64,000 bases of DNA from assembly GCA_963692995.1 (NCBI GenBank), contig OY843611.1:372001-436000 (forward strand). Reading direction: 5' to 3'. Shown one piece after another: positions 1-9,357 of this stretch. This stretch comes from Bin87 sp963692995 (GTDB lineage Bacteria; Chloroflexota; Dehalococcoidia; Lucifugimonadales; UBA3495). A program made the position numbers and the translations under genes. The notes under the pieces are model-generated. The model saw nothing but the letters and a program-made list of their open reading frames with translations, was not told the DNA's origin and ran no database searches. Positions within the stretch are counted from its first letter, which is position 1; each line of letters opens with the position of its first letter.

Positions 1-1
1 C

Positions 2-3000
2 AACCGTATCCCTAAACTGGACACGGTGCAAGCGGATCTGGTCGCCGTCAACGCCCCCCAGACTGAATGCTTCCAGGGCTTCTGCATCGACCGGGAACCC
101 GAAACCGGGTTCTTCCAGCGTTGGTGGGACTTCTCCCTCAGCTACCTCAGGCTGGTGAGCCTGGGGATGACCTTCGCCTTTCTTGCGTCGGGCATCACGG
201 AAGTGTTCCTGTTCCCCAGGGGCGAAGGTTCCCGTTTCACCGGCGGGGGTCTCAAGGGCGTGCTGCGCGGGTTCGCCGTCGGCTCCTCCATGAACTTGTG
301 CTCCGCCTGCATCGTTCCCATTGCGTCGGCGTTCCGACGCCGGGGCGCGCCCGTAGAAACAGCCATCGCGATTACCCAGGGGTCTTCCACCCTGAACATA
401 CCGGCGCTGGTGATGGCCGCGCTGGTGTTCACCCCCATGCTGGCCAGCACTCGCATCGCCGTTAGCATTGTGGGCGTGCTGCTGCTGGGGCCGTTGGTGG
501 CGCTGCTCGTCCGTCGTCGCGTTCCCCTGGCCGATATATTCCGGTACGGAACAGTTGGCGAGGAAAGCGGCCCGAACACCTGGCGGGACACCCTGACGAC
601 CGGGTTGAAGGACTGGATCAAGGCCAGCCTCCGTTACCTGTGGCGTTTGGGGCCGGCCATGATATTGGCCGGGTTCGCCGGCGGTCTGGTCATCCAATGG
701 TTAACGCCGGACACCGTCGCCACCTACCTGGGCAACAACGTCTCGGGCATCGTCGTGGCGGCCACCTTTGGCATCCTCATCAACGTGCCGCTGCTGTTCG
801 AGATACCCTTGGTGGCGGTGCTGTTGCTGGTTGGCATGGGGAGCGCGCCGGCGGCGGCGCTGCTGTTTGCCGCCGCCGCCGGCGGCCCGTTCACCTTTTG
901 GGGGCTGGCCCGCGTCATGCCCAAGAAGGCGGTGGCTGCCTTCGCCGCCGGCACCTGGTCGCTGAGCATGATCGGCGGCGTGGGCTTCTTGTTCATAAGC
1001 CCGTTTTTCCTCGACGACGGCGATGCTCGCATCGTGTTCCGCTCGGACCGGGACGGGGACTTTGAGATTTACTCCATGAAGACCGACGGTTCCGACCTGC
1101 GGCGGCTCACCAACAACACCGCCTACGATGACTTTCCCGTCTGGTCGCCGGACGGAAAGAAGATCGCCTTTGTGTCGGACCGGGACGGCCCAACGGAGAT
1201 AAACGTGATGAACGCCGACGGCTCCCGCCAGCGCCGTCTTACCGAGAATAACGGCCCGCTGAACGCATTCCCCGCCTGGTCGCCCGACGGTAAAAAGATC
1301 GCCTTCTCTTCCGACCGGGACGGCAACCGCGAAATCTACGTGATGGACGCCAACGGCTCCAACCAGGTGAACCTGACCAATGACCCCGGCTACGACGCGT
1401 CTCCCGCGTGGTCGCCCGACGGCAAGCGCATCCTTTTCAACACGCGACGGGACGGCAATCTGGAGCTTTACGTGATGAACGCCGACGGCTCCCACCAGAC
1501 CCGCGTCACCAAAAACTACACCGCCGATGAGTTTCCGGCGTGGTCGCCCGACGGTTCCAAAATCCTTTTCTCCTCCAACCGCACCGGCCGGAGAGCCATT
1601 TACGTTATGGATGCCGACGGTTCTAACCCGGTGCAGCTCACCGCCAATTTCTACAAGGACTACTGGCCGTCCTGGTCGCCGGACGGCTCCCGGATCTCCT
1701 TTACCAGCAACCGCTACGGCAACGAAGAGATCATGGTGATGAACGCCGACGGTTCCCACCAGACCAACCTTAGCGCCAGCCCGGCCGCCGACGTGGGGCC
1801 GGCCTGGGGGCCCGGCCAACTCCCGCCGGCCGCGTCGGGAGGCCCGCAAGTTTCAGCCCTGGCTCCTCCGCATGCCGCCACTTCGGGGGACAGTCTGGTG
1901 GCCGTCACGGGCGCCGGTTTCCGGGAAGACAGCCGGGTGACCATCGGCGGCGCGGAGGCCCGGATCGTGGAGTTCCTGGACTCCCATTCCGTGACCGTTC
2001 TGGCGCCGGCGCATCCGGCCGGCGCGGTGGATGTGGCGGTGACCAATCCCGATGGACGCTCCGGCGCTTTGCCGGGAGGTTTCACTTACCACCCGCCCTA
2101 TTTTACCGACGTGGCCCAGGACGCCGGCGTGGCTTTCCGTCACTTCCGGGACCTTGAGGACCGGATACCCCTGGGCGCCGGCGTGGTCGTCTTCGACTAT
2201 AACGGCGACGGCCGCCAGGATATCTACGTGGCGTCCACGCCGGACATCGGAGACCTGGTGGAGGAAACCGACGGGGCCAACGCGCTGTACCGCAATAATG
2301 GCGACGGCACCTTTACCGACGTGGCCGCGCGAGCCGGGGTCAGCGAATTGCCCGACAAAACCAACGGCGGGTGCGCCGCCGACTATGACAACGACGGCGA
2401 CCAGGACCTGTTTGTGACCAACTGGGGTTCCAGCAAGCTCTTTAGCAACAACGGCGCGGGGGCTTTCGTGGACGTGACGGAACCGGCCGGACTGACCGAC
2501 CCCGACATCAGCTACCGCTCCATGGGCTGCGCCTGGGGCGACTATGACCGGGACGGCTGGCTGGACTTTGTGGTGGTGCGCCACATGGCGGAGGACGACC
2601 TGGAAGCCTTTAACCTGCGGTTCTATGCCCATGCGGTAAGACCCATCGGCCTGTTCCACAACAACGGCGACGGCACCTTTACTCAGGTTGCCGAGCTGCT
2701 GGGAGAGGCCGGCGCTCCCGGCAACTCGGAGGGCGAGTACGGCAACCTCTGGGGAGCCGGCTTTCAGCCGAGCTGGGTGGATTTCGACAACGACGGCGAC
2801 GCAGACCTCTATGTGGTCAACGACTTCGGCAAGGATATTCAACCCAACGTGCTGTGGCGCAACGACGGACCGGGAAAAGATGGCAACTGGCGCTTCGAGG
2901 ATATTTCCCAATCCTCCGGGGCCAACGCGGCCATGTTCGGCATGGGGCTGGCCGTGGGAGATTATGACCGGGACGGGAACTTTGACCTCTATGTAACCAA

Positions 3001-3709
3001 TATTGAGGACAATATCCTGCTGCGCAACAGCGGCGACGGGAACACCTTTACGGAAGTCGCCGCCGCCGCCGGCGCCGGCAAGGGAGTGTTGCGCCGGCAG
3101 CAAAGGGTGAGCTGGGGAACGGTGTTCTTCGACTATGACAACGACGGCTGGGAGGACCTTTACGTGGCCAGCGGTTTCCTGGATACCGAGCCCTACCGCA
3201 ACCACCGGGAACAGCCCAACCTTCTGCTGCGCAACACCGGGGAAGCCAAGTTTGCCGATATGTCGTCGGTAAGCGGCGCCGATGACCGGGGCGTTGGCCG
3301 CGGCGTGGCCTATGCGGACTTCGACAATGACGGTTGCCTGGACTTGTACCTGGCGAATATGGGGCTGCTCGGCGGCGCGCCCCAGCCCGCGAAGCTGTTC
3401 CGAAACAGCTGCGCCTGGGGCAAAAACTGGCTCACCATCAAGACGGTGGGGACGGTTAGCAACCGCGACGGCATCGGGGCCCGAATCACCGTGACCACCG
3501 CTGGCCGCGCGCAAATCAGGGAGATCGCGGCCGGCTCCAGCAACAAGGGCCAGAACATGCTGCCGGCGCACTTTGGCCTGGGCGCTGCCGACCGGGTGGA
3601 TGTCCTGGAGATCCGGTGGCCCAGCGGAATTGTCCAAAGGCTGGTGGACGTATCTTCCAATCAACAGTTGACGGTCACCGAACCGCGTCGGGTTGCCGAA
3701 ACACGATAG
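2..3709 (+). CDS. Permease–TolB propeller–IPT–VCBS/ASPIC fusion protein (5' partial)
   Basis: The reading frame is open to the left edge, so the start probably lies outside the window; the first possible internal start is GTG at 26. Counting from that GTG, residues about 35-330 are hydrophobic membrane segments with a central CSAC motif followed by a polar RRRGAP stretch, resembling the YraQ/ArsP permease family (PF03773). Residues about 333-600 hold six or seven propeller blades of the TolB/PD40 type, each with a WSPDG motif. Residues about 610-690 look like an IPT/TIG domain. Residues 690-1120 are calcium-binding-like VCBS/FG-GAP repeats (D-x-D-x-DG loops), and the C-terminus matches ASPIC/UnbV (CRTAC1 type). 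The frame is unbroken across all junctions. The transported substrate is unknown. The soluble part would probably face outside the cell. The domain calls are strong; the function of the whole is not known to me. Confidence 0.8.
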   Translation, partial: NRIPKLDTVQADLVAVNAPQTECFQGFCIDREPETGFFQRWWDFSLSYLRLVSLGMTFAFLASGITEVFLFPRGEGSRFTGGGLKGVLRGFAVGSSMNLCSACIVPIASAFRRRGAPVETAIAITQGSSTLNIPALVMAALVFTPMLASTRIAVSIVGVLLLGPLVALLVRRRVPLADIFRYGTVGEESGPNTWRDTLTTGLKDWIKASLRYLWRLGPAMILAGFAGGLVIQWLTPDTVATYLGNNVSGIVVAATFGILINVPLLFEIPLVAVLLLVGMGSAPAAALLFAAAAGGPFTFWGLARVMPKKAVAAFAAGTWSLSMIGGVGFLFISPFFLDDGDARIVFRSDRDGDFEIYSMKTDGSDLRRLTNNTAYDDFPVWSPDGKKIAFVSDRDGPTEINVMNADGSRQRRLTENNGPLNAFPAWSPDGKKIAFSSDRDGNREIYVMDANGSNQVNLTNDPGYDASPAWSPDGKRILFNTRRDGNLELYVMNADGSHQTRVTKNYTADEFPAWSPDGSKILFSSNRTGRRAIYVMDADGSNPVQLTANFYKDYWPSWSPDGSRISFTSNRYGNEEIMVMNADGSHQTNLSASPAADVGPAWGPGQLPPAASGGPQVSALAPPHAATSGDSLVAVTGAGFREDSRVTIGGAEARIVEFLDSHSVTVLAPAHPAGAVDVAVTNPDGRSGALPGGFTYHPPYFTDVAQDAGVAFRHFRDLEDRIPLGAGVVVFDYNGDGRQDIYVASTPDIGDLVEETDGANALYRNNGDGTFTDVAARAGVSELPDKTNGGCAADYDNDGDQDLFVTNWGSSKLFSNNGAGAFVDVTEPAGLTDPDISYRSMGCAWGDYDRDGWLDFVVVRHMAEDDLEAFNLRFYAHAVRPIGLFHNNGDGTFTQVAELLGEAGAPGNSEGEYGNLWGAGFQPSWVDFDNDGDADLYVVNDFGKDIQPNVLWRNDGPGKDGNWRFEDISQSSGANAAMFGMGLAVGDYDRDGNFDLYVTNIEDNILLRNSGDGNTFTEVAAAAGAGKGVLRRQQRVSWGTVFFDYDNDGWEDLYVASGFLDTEPYRNHREQPNLLLRNTGEAKFADMSSVSGADDRGVGRGVAYADFDNDGCLDLYLANMGLLGGAPQPAKLFRNSCAWGKNWLTIKTVGTVSNRDGIGARITVTTAGRAQIREIAAGSSNKGQNMLPAHFGLGAADRVDVLEIRWPSGIVQRLVDVSSNQQLTVTEPRRVAETR

Positions 3710-3909
3710 AGCATTTGCGATTTCAGTAACCTGAGCAAGGAATATGTACCGCTTTCGCTTCATGTTCACGCTTTTCGTTGGGCCATTGACACAGGTTGCG
3801 CCGCTGGGATAAAGTTCGCGGAACTCTTGGTTAATGGACATGTGGACTGTTTACACCAATAGTAGGCGACATTCAGAAACAAACGGAAACAGAGTCTGGA
3901 GGCTTGGCA
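3710..3909 (+). other. Intergenic region upstream of the first ABC lipoprotein gene
   Basis: About 200 bases without a gene. It holds a good sigma-70-type promoter (annotated separately) and a ribosome binding site (GGAGG at 3898-3902) close to the following ATG. No terminator with a T-run is visible after the preceding gene. Confidence 0.6.
3786..3813 (+). promoter_or_regulatory. Predicted sigma-70 promoter for the first ABC module
   Basis: A perfect -35 TTGACA (3786-3791) is followed after 16 bases by GATAAA (3808-3813), four of six matches to the -10 consensus. It lies about 95 bases upstream of the lipoprotein gene and points at it. Predicted only from sequence. Confidence 0.5.
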
Positions 3910-5718
3910 ATGAACCGTTACGGAATCAGGATTTCCCGGGCGTTGATAGGTGCGCCAGCTCTTTTGTTGCTGGCCTTTGTCATAGCCTGCGGAGGCGCCG
4001 CTGAGACTCCGGCTGATACCGGCCAGCCGGCGCAAAGCCCGCCGGCCGCTGCGCCGGCGGCAACCCAGCCTGCGGTGGCCGCGCAGCCCGCGGCTACGGC
4101 AGTGCCCGCTTCGGACGCGATGGCCGACCAGGACCTGCTGACGGACAAGATCATCCTGGGGCTGATCACTCCCATTGACGACACTGTGGTGCCGTGGCTG
4201 GGCGGCGTTGACTTCGTGTACCAGCACAGCCCATTCATGGAGTACCTGGTCCAGCTGGACCCCTATACCAGCGAATGGATACCCATGCTGGCGAAATCTT
4301 GGGAGATGAACGTCACCGGCGACGTGTGGACCTTTGAACTGGAGCAGGGCGTTCAGTTTCATCGCGGGTTTGGCGAGTTCACCGCCGAGGACGTGGCGCA
4401 CAGCTTCAAGCTCACCTGCCAAAAGGGTACTCGCGCCAGCTACAAAGGCGGCATCTGTAACGCTGACCACGTGGATATCATTGATCCTTACAACATCAGC
4501 GTGCATATGAAGAAGCCTTCGGCGGAGTATCTGTTCTACGCCGCCGAGTCCGCGGGAAACATGATCTACAGCAAGGCTCAATGCGACCAGAACGGCGGGT
4601 TCGACGATGCTGAGAACATGGCCAGCGAGGGCTGCACCGACGCATACTACGAAAGCCTGGCCGGCACCGGCCCTTACCAGTACGACGGCCGGGTCCCCGA
4701 AGTGCAGGTGGACTACTCCTTGGCTTTCCCGGATGGGCACTGGCGTCATGATCCGGTCTATCCGGAAATGCGGAACACCTGGGTACTTGAAGAGTCCACC
4801 CGCCTGGCCCAGTTCCGCGCCGGTGAGACGCATATGACCGAGGTCAACCGCGACTTGGGCGACCGGCTCACCGATGAAGGCTACTTGATCATCCCCAGCA
4901 CCGGCCCGGCCCAACAGACTGCCTTCCGCTTCGGCGGCATGTTCTACTCCGACCCCGAGAACTATGACCCCAACTTCCCCGTCACTGCGCCGGGCGAAAG
5001 GGGGATCATGGTGCGCAAGGCTCTGAACAAGGCCGTGGACCGGGAAACCTTCAAGGAGGAACTCTACAAGGGTCGCGTCTGGGACTCCAAGGTGCACGCC
5101 TTCCATCCTACGCTGACGGCCTGGAACCCCAAGTGGGACGAGGACTGGGAAGAGGAGTACGGTTACGACCTGGAAGCCTCCAAGCAGCTGCTGGTTGACG
5201 CCGGCTATCCCGACGGGTTCAAGATCACCGTTCCCATGTACCCCTTCCCCGGCGCGCCCGAACTCCCCCAGATTGCCCAGTTCATGCAACTGGCCTGGGC
5301 CGAGATCGGAGTGGAGCTCGAACTGCGGGACGAGGACCGCGCGGCTGTGGTAGCCCGCCGCAGACAGAAGGCTAACCACGAAACGGCCCTGGCCACCACC
5401 CCCTCCTTCAAGGCCGTGGAAGCCCAGATAATGCTGTTCAACTCCCACCGGGATGACGGCGCCACGGTCTGGATGTACGAAACCCAGGAACTGCGGGACC
5501 TGTACCACAAGTTGCAGGTGACCGTGGAGCCGGTCGCACGTGAAAAGGTTCTGCTCCAGATCGGTGACGTCAAGTTCTACCAACACGAATGGATACCGCT
5601 ATTCTGGGTTCCCATCGAAACCATCGTTGACCCGAAGTTCATCTGCGCCTGGCCATTCCCCGGCTGGGAGGGCGGTGATCTGGGCAGCAACGAGTTGATC
5701 GAGGCTCCGCCCTGCTGA
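3910..5718 (+). CDS. ABC transporter substrate-binding lipoprotein (family 5)
   Basis: Extracytoplasmic solute-binding protein of the peptide/nickel family (SBP_bac_5), the ligand receptor for the two permeases that follow. I chose the ATG at 3910 because GGAGG (3898-3902) is correctly spaced; the in-frame TTG at 3904 is too close to it. The N-terminus is a lipoprotein signal ending in a VIAC lipobox, followed by an Ala/Pro/Gln-rich linker of about 40 residues, as expected for a membrane-tethered receptor in a monoderm-like cell. The body has the family features: the YTSEWIPMLAKSWE strand near residue 120, the FTAEDVAHSFK motif and a C-terminal WIPLFW strand. It heads a module with permeases at 5835 and 6787, but no ATPase gene is present here. 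The ligand cannot be told from sequence. Confidence 0.88.
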   Translation: MNRYGIRISRALIGAPALLLLAFVIACGGAAETPADTGQPAQSPPAAAPAATQPAVAAQPAATAVPASDAMADQDLLTDKIILGLITPIDDTVVPWLGGVDFVYQHSPFMEYLVQLDPYTSEWIPMLAKSWEMNVTGDVWTFELEQGVQFHRGFGEFTAEDVAHSFKLTCQKGTRASYKGGICNADHVDIIDPYNISVHMKKPSAEYLFYAAESAGNMIYSKAQCDQNGGFDDAENMASEGCTDAYYESLAGTGPYQYDGRVPEVQVDYSLAFPDGHWRHDPVYPEMRNTWVLEESTRLAQFRAGETHMTEVNRDLGDRLTDEGYLIIPSTGPAQQTAFRFGGMFYSDPENYDPNFPVTAPGERGIMVRKALNKAVDRETFKEELYKGRVWDSKVHAFHPTLTAWNPKWDEDWEEEYGYDLEASKQLLVDAGYPDGFKITVPMYPFPGAPELPQIAQFMQLAWAEIGVELELRDEDRAAVVARRRQKANHETALATTPSFKAVEAQIMLFNSHRDDGATVWMYETQELRDLYHKLQVTVEPVAREKVLLQIGDVKFYQHEWIPLFWVPIETIVDPKFICAWPFPGWEGGDLGSNELIEAPPC

Positions 5719-5834
5719 TCCGCGCCGCAGCCATAACGCAAGCCGGTTCTTACGCGCCGCGACTGCTGGGCAACCAACGGTCGCGGTGCCTGAATCGCCA
5801 GTAGCAACGGTTAGACCCCAGCCAGGAGTTAGGG

Positions 5835-6755
5835 ATGCAAAGGTACATCATTATGCGTATCCTCCAGGCGCTTCTGGTCCTGGTGGTGGTGAGCGTGGTG
5901 GCCTTTGCCCTGGGCCACGCCGGCGGCAACCCCCTGGACGCCATCTTGCCGGACGACGCCGACGCCACGGTCCGGGCCGACCTGGAAGAATTCTGGGGCA
6001 TCAACAAGCCGTTGCATGAACAGTACTTTACTTACGTTTGGAACGCCGTAAGGGGCGACTTTGGCAACTCCTTCAAGTACCCGCGGTTCTCGGTGGCCGA
6101 GCTTATCAAAGACCGGTTCTTGGCCACCATCCAGCTGGCCGGAGCCGGCATACTGGTGGCGGGGGTTATCGGTCTGCCCGTCGGAGTCCTGACCGCAACC
6201 TACCGCGACAGCATATTTGACTGGACGGGCAAAGTCGTAGCCCTGCTCGGACAGTCCCTGCCCGTCTTCTGGCTGGGCATCATCCTCATGTGGATATTCG
6301 GGGTGCAGCTGAACTGGTTCCCCACCTCCGGCAAGGGCGGCATTGAGAACCTGATCTTGCCGGCCATCGCCATCGGGTGGTTCCAGGTGGCGGCAATGCT
6401 CCGTCTCGTCCGCTCGTCCATGCTGGACGTGCTGGACAGCGAGTACGTAAAACTGGCCCGCATCAAGGGCCTGGCCGAGCGGAAGATAATCTGGAAACAC
6501 TGCTTGCGGAACGCCGCTATTGCGCCGCTGACCTACTTCGCCATTACGCTGGGCTCCCTCATGGTCGGCTCCGTATCCATCGAAACCGTCTTCCAGTGGC
6601 CGGGCCTGGGGTTCCTCCTGTTCAACGCGGCCCGCTCCAGCGACTATGCGTTGCTCCAGGGAATCATGCTGACTTTCACCAGCATCTATGTCATCGCCAA
6701 TCTGCTGGTGGATATAGCCTATGCCTACCTCGACCCGCGCATACGGTACACCTGA
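5835..6755 (+). CDS. ABC transporter permease, DppB/OppB type
   Basis: Inner-membrane permease of the binding-protein-dependent peptide transport family (BPD_transp_1), 306 residues, with about six transmembrane segments. The N-terminal MRILQALLVLVVVSVVAF segment is the family's first helix, and the EAA loop that contacts the ATPase is seen around residues 200-220 (RIKGLAERKIIWKHCLRNA). The C-terminus ends in the typical AYLDPRIRY. AGGAG lies 8 bases before the ATG. About 115 bases separate it from the lipoprotein gene, and the partner permease starts 31 bases downstream, so these three genes form one module. Confidence 0.9.
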   Translation: MQRYIIMRILQALLVLVVVSVVAFALGHAGGNPLDAILPDDADATVRADLEEFWGINKPLHEQYFTYVWNAVRGDFGNSFKYPRFSVAELIKDRFLATIQLAGAGILVAGVIGLPVGVLTATYRDSIFDWTGKVVALLGQSLPVFWLGIILMWIFGVQLNWFPTSGKGGIENLILPAIAIGWFQVAAMLRLVRSSMLDVLDSEYVKLARIKGLAERKIIWKHCLRNAAIAPLTYFAITLGSLMVGSVSIETVFQWPGLGFLLFNAARSSDYALLQGIMLTFTSIYVIANLLVDIAYAYLDPRIRYT

Positions 6756-6786
6756 CGCCAAGAGGGTTTAAGCGAGGACAACAGCC

Positions 6787-7665
6787 ATGGCCGTAGCACT
6801 ACCGGAAGTTAGCAGCCCACGTCGGCCGTCCCGAATTGGCCATTACGCGAGGGAAGCGCTTCGCTATCCGATAATTCCAGTGGCTGTCCTGGTGATAGTC
6901 CTGCTCATCCCGGCCCTCGGCGCCAATTGGCTTGCTCCCTACGACCCGCTGAAAGGCGACATGAAGAATCGCTTTGCCGAACCGTCGGTGCAGCACTGGT
7001 TCGGCACGGACGACATCGGCCGGGATGTACTCAGCCGGGTCATGCACGGATCCCGCGTGTCGCTGTTGGTGGCCGGCGTGGCCATACTAATATCGGGATT
7101 GATTGGCACCTCTTTCGGTATTGTGTCCGCCTTTTACGGCGGGTGGGCCGACAATCTGATGATGCGCCTGGTGGATATCTCCCTTTCCCTGCCCATCATC
7201 GTAGTGGCAATCGTGGTCGCCGCCATGGCGGGCCCCAGCATGGAGATACTGATTGCCGTGCTGGTGTTGAGCCAATGGTCGCGCTATGCCCGGCTGGTTC
7301 GCGGCGAAGCGCTGACCATCCGGGGCCATGACTACATCTCCCGGGCCCGGGTGGCCGGAGCGTCCAACTTTCGGATTATGCTCCGCTACATTTTCCCCAA
7401 CATCTTCAACACCGTAGTGGTCCTCGCCACGTTGCAGGTGGGTTTCGTCATCGTGCTGGAGGCGACGCTGAGCTTCCTGGGAGCGGGCATTTCCCGTCCC
7501 ACGCCGGCATGGGGCGTAATGGTGGCCGACGGACGGTCCTTCGTGACCGACGCCTGGTGGCTGTCCTTCTTCCCCGGCCTGGCCATTCTGCTCACGGTGC
7601 TGTCCATGAACCTGCTCGGCGACTGGCTGCGGGACAAGCTGGACCCGAAACAGCGGAACCTGTAA
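6787..7665 (+). CDS. ABC transporter permease, DppC/OppC type
   Basis: Second permease of the first module, 292 residues. It has the OppC N-terminal segment, then LAPYDPLKGDMKNR and FGTDDIGRDVLSR (residues about 75-90), which are diagnostic of DppC/OppC proteins. The EAA loop (ISRARVAGASNFRIMLRYI) lies near residue 195, and the C-terminus reads LGDWLRDKLDPK. It would pair with the DppB-type protein encoded 31 bases upstream. No ATP-binding gene follows; the nearest ATPases are the minus-strand pair at 11043-13045. Confidence 0.9.
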   Translation: MAVALPEVSSPRRPSRIGHYAREALRYPIIPVAVLVIVLLIPALGANWLAPYDPLKGDMKNRFAEPSVQHWFGTDDIGRDVLSRVMHGSRVSLLVAGVAILISGLIGTSFGIVSAFYGGWADNLMMRLVDISLSLPIIVVAIVVAAMAGPSMEILIAVLVLSQWSRYARLVRGEALTIRGHDYISRARVAGASNFRIMLRYIFPNIFNTVVVLATLQVGFVIVLEATLSFLGAGISRPTPAWGVMVADGRSFVTDAWWLSFFPGLAILLTVLSMNLLGDWLRDKLDPKQRNL

Positions 7666-7701
7666 TACCCGTTTGGCGGCAGCGCGCGGATTTCGGTTGC
7701 A

Positions 7702-7723
7702 GGGGCGAATAATTATTCGCCCC
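7702..7723. repeat. Perfect 22-bp palindrome (GGGGCGAAT family)
   Basis: The two 11-base halves, GGGGCGAATAA and TTATTCGCCCC, are exact reverse complements. A near copy, with one mismatch in its stem, lies at 60901-60922. It follows the 3' end of the first ABC module and could work as a bidirectional terminator-like hairpin, but there is no T-run. It resembles a dispersed genomic palindrome rather than a gene-specific site. Confidence 0.75.
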
Positions 7724-7831
7724 TACGCACACCCGCGCAAGTTCTCATCGAACCAACCGACTGAACCGGCACGCTGCCTGGCGGTCTTTCTCTGATTGCT
7801 CCACCCGCCAAAACCGGATATTCTGCCACCG

Positions 7832-9274
7832 ATGGACGACGCCACCCAATCCGAGACCGGGTCGAGCAACACCGTAGCCTGTAGCCGGTGCGGGGCTGAG
7901 GGTCAAATACCCGGCGAGCTCTGCCGAGAATGCCAGCGCATTCCGGCCAGTATCCCCAAGTGGGCCCAGCCACGGCGGCGGGGCCGCCTGGCCTGGTTCA
8001 CCAGACGCCGCCTGATTCGTCTTGGAGTGGCGGCGGTGGCGCTGTTCTTTCTGGCCTGGCTGTACTATCCCTTTTTCCCCAACCCGATCACGCTGCTGTT
8101 CCGGTCGCCCAGCACCGAGGCCAGCTCGGACTCGCGGGACGGTCAATGGTCCATGACGGGCCGTGACCTGCGGTTGACCCGGCACATACCCGTGCCGTCC
8201 GTCCAGCCGGAAGGAAGTGTCCTCTGGTCGCGCAATCCGAGCCGGCCCACCCGTGGCGCTCCGGTGGTGCATGACGGCGTGGTGTACGTCGGCGGGCATT
8301 TCGAGGTAATCGCCCTGGACGCGACAACGGGGGACGAGCTCTGGCGATACGAGATCGCCACCCCGCTGGATCATTCGGTAGCGGTTGCCGGCGATACCAT
8401 CTATCTGGGCCTGACCAACCACCGGGTGCAGGCCGTGGATCGCAACTCCCGGTATCTGCGGTGGGAGTTCAAAACCGAAGGCCCCATCTCGTCATCCCCG
8501 GTGGTGGCCGGCGGCATGGTGTACGTCGGCTCGTCCGACAGCTTCGTGTACGCCCTGGACGCTGCTACCGGCAAGCTGTTGTGGAAGAGCCAGATCGTAG
8601 GCGAGCTCCGCGCCGCGCCGGCGGTGAACGATGGGCTGGTATATGCCGCGGCAAACCTGGGCGACCTGTACATATTTGACGCCCGTACCGGCCAGGACAA
8701 GCTGCGCTATCGCGCTTCGGGAAATACCAAGGCATCTCCGGCGGTGGCCAACGGACTGGCGTATTTCCCCGCCGGCGGCCGGGTCTATGCCGTTGACGCC
8801 GATGCGCGGGAGATTGCCGGCGAGTACCAGTTCAATCGACTCTGGGCGCAGTTCTACTATTGGCAGATCCCCGGAGTGCCCCGTCCCCCGGTGCAAAAGG
8901 GCGGGCAATGGCTCTTCGATCCCGACTTCGATCCCAGGGAGCGGACCAGCACCGGCCTGGTGGCAGCTCCGGCGGTGACGCCCGAAACCTTTTACGTGGG
9001 GAGCTTCAACGGAACCTTCTACGCTGCCGACGCCCACTCCGGCAAGGAAATCTGGCGGTTCGCCGCAGAGGGGGCCATCTTGGAATCTGCGGTGGCAATG
9101 GGAGACCGGGTGTACTTTGGGGACAGCGCGGGATTTTTTTACGCTTTGCGCCGTTCCGACGGCGAGCAAGTCTGGAAGCTCCCGCTGGACGCGCCCATCG
9201 AAATTGCCCCGGTGTTCGCCGCAGACCGTTTTTACGTCAGAACTACCGACGGCATCCTGCACGCCATTGAGTAG
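7832..9274 (+). CDS. Zinc-ribbon, membrane-anchored PQQ-type beta-propeller protein
   Basis: The N-terminus carries a CSRC...CREC zinc ribbon (within the first 35 residues). A single transmembrane helix (about residues 55-75) follows, and then a PQQ-like/BamB-type propeller with repeats such as VYVGGHFEVIALDATTG and VYVGSSDSFVYALDAATG. The ribbon would be cytoplasmic and the propeller outside. No residues show that it binds PQQ, and many such propellers are structural. The start is uncertain: ATG at 7832 gives a tidy N-terminus, while an in-frame TTG at 7796 would add 12 residues; neither has a strong ribosome site. It lies downstream of the ABC module but is separated by the palindrome at 7702. 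Confidence 0.75.
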   Translation: MDDATQSETGSSNTVACSRCGAEGQIPGELCRECQRIPASIPKWAQPRRRGRLAWFTRRRLIRLGVAAVALFFLAWLYYPFFPNPITLLFRSPSTEASSDSRDGQWSMTGRDLRLTRHIPVPSVQPEGSVLWSRNPSRPTRGAPVVHDGVVYVGGHFEVIALDATTGDELWRYEIATPLDHSVAVAGDTIYLGLTNHRVQAVDRNSRYLRWEFKTEGPISSSPVVAGGMVYVGSSDSFVYALDAATGKLLWKSQIVGELRAAPAVNDGLVYAAANLGDLYIFDARTGQDKLRYRASGNTKASPAVANGLAYFPAGGRVYAVDADAREIAGEYQFNRLWAQFYYWQIPGVPRPPVQKGGQWLFDPDFDPRERTSTGLVAAPAVTPETFYVGSFNGTFYAADAHSGKEIWRFAAEGAILESAVAMGDRVYFGDSAGFFYALRRSDGEQVWKLPLDAPIEIAPVFAADRFYVRTTDGILHAIE

Positions 9275-9357
9275 GGCGGCGGTGGCCCGATTGCAACGGC
9301 TGGGATAACGGCTTCAATGCGGTGAGCCGCGTGCGCTATATCGCGCGGGCCGGCGCG

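Noticed and set aside
1853..3841. Long minus-strand open frame opposite the VCBS part of the first gene
   Set aside because: It is antisense to the repeated D-x-D-x-DG coding region. Its protein is low-complexity Val/Gly/His-rich with no known fold, typical of a shadow of GC-rich repeats.
3766..5586. Minus-strand open frame of about 600 codons opposite the first lipoprotein gene
   Set aside because: The plus-strand gene has a signal, a ribosome site and clear family motifs. The antisense product has no recognisable domain.
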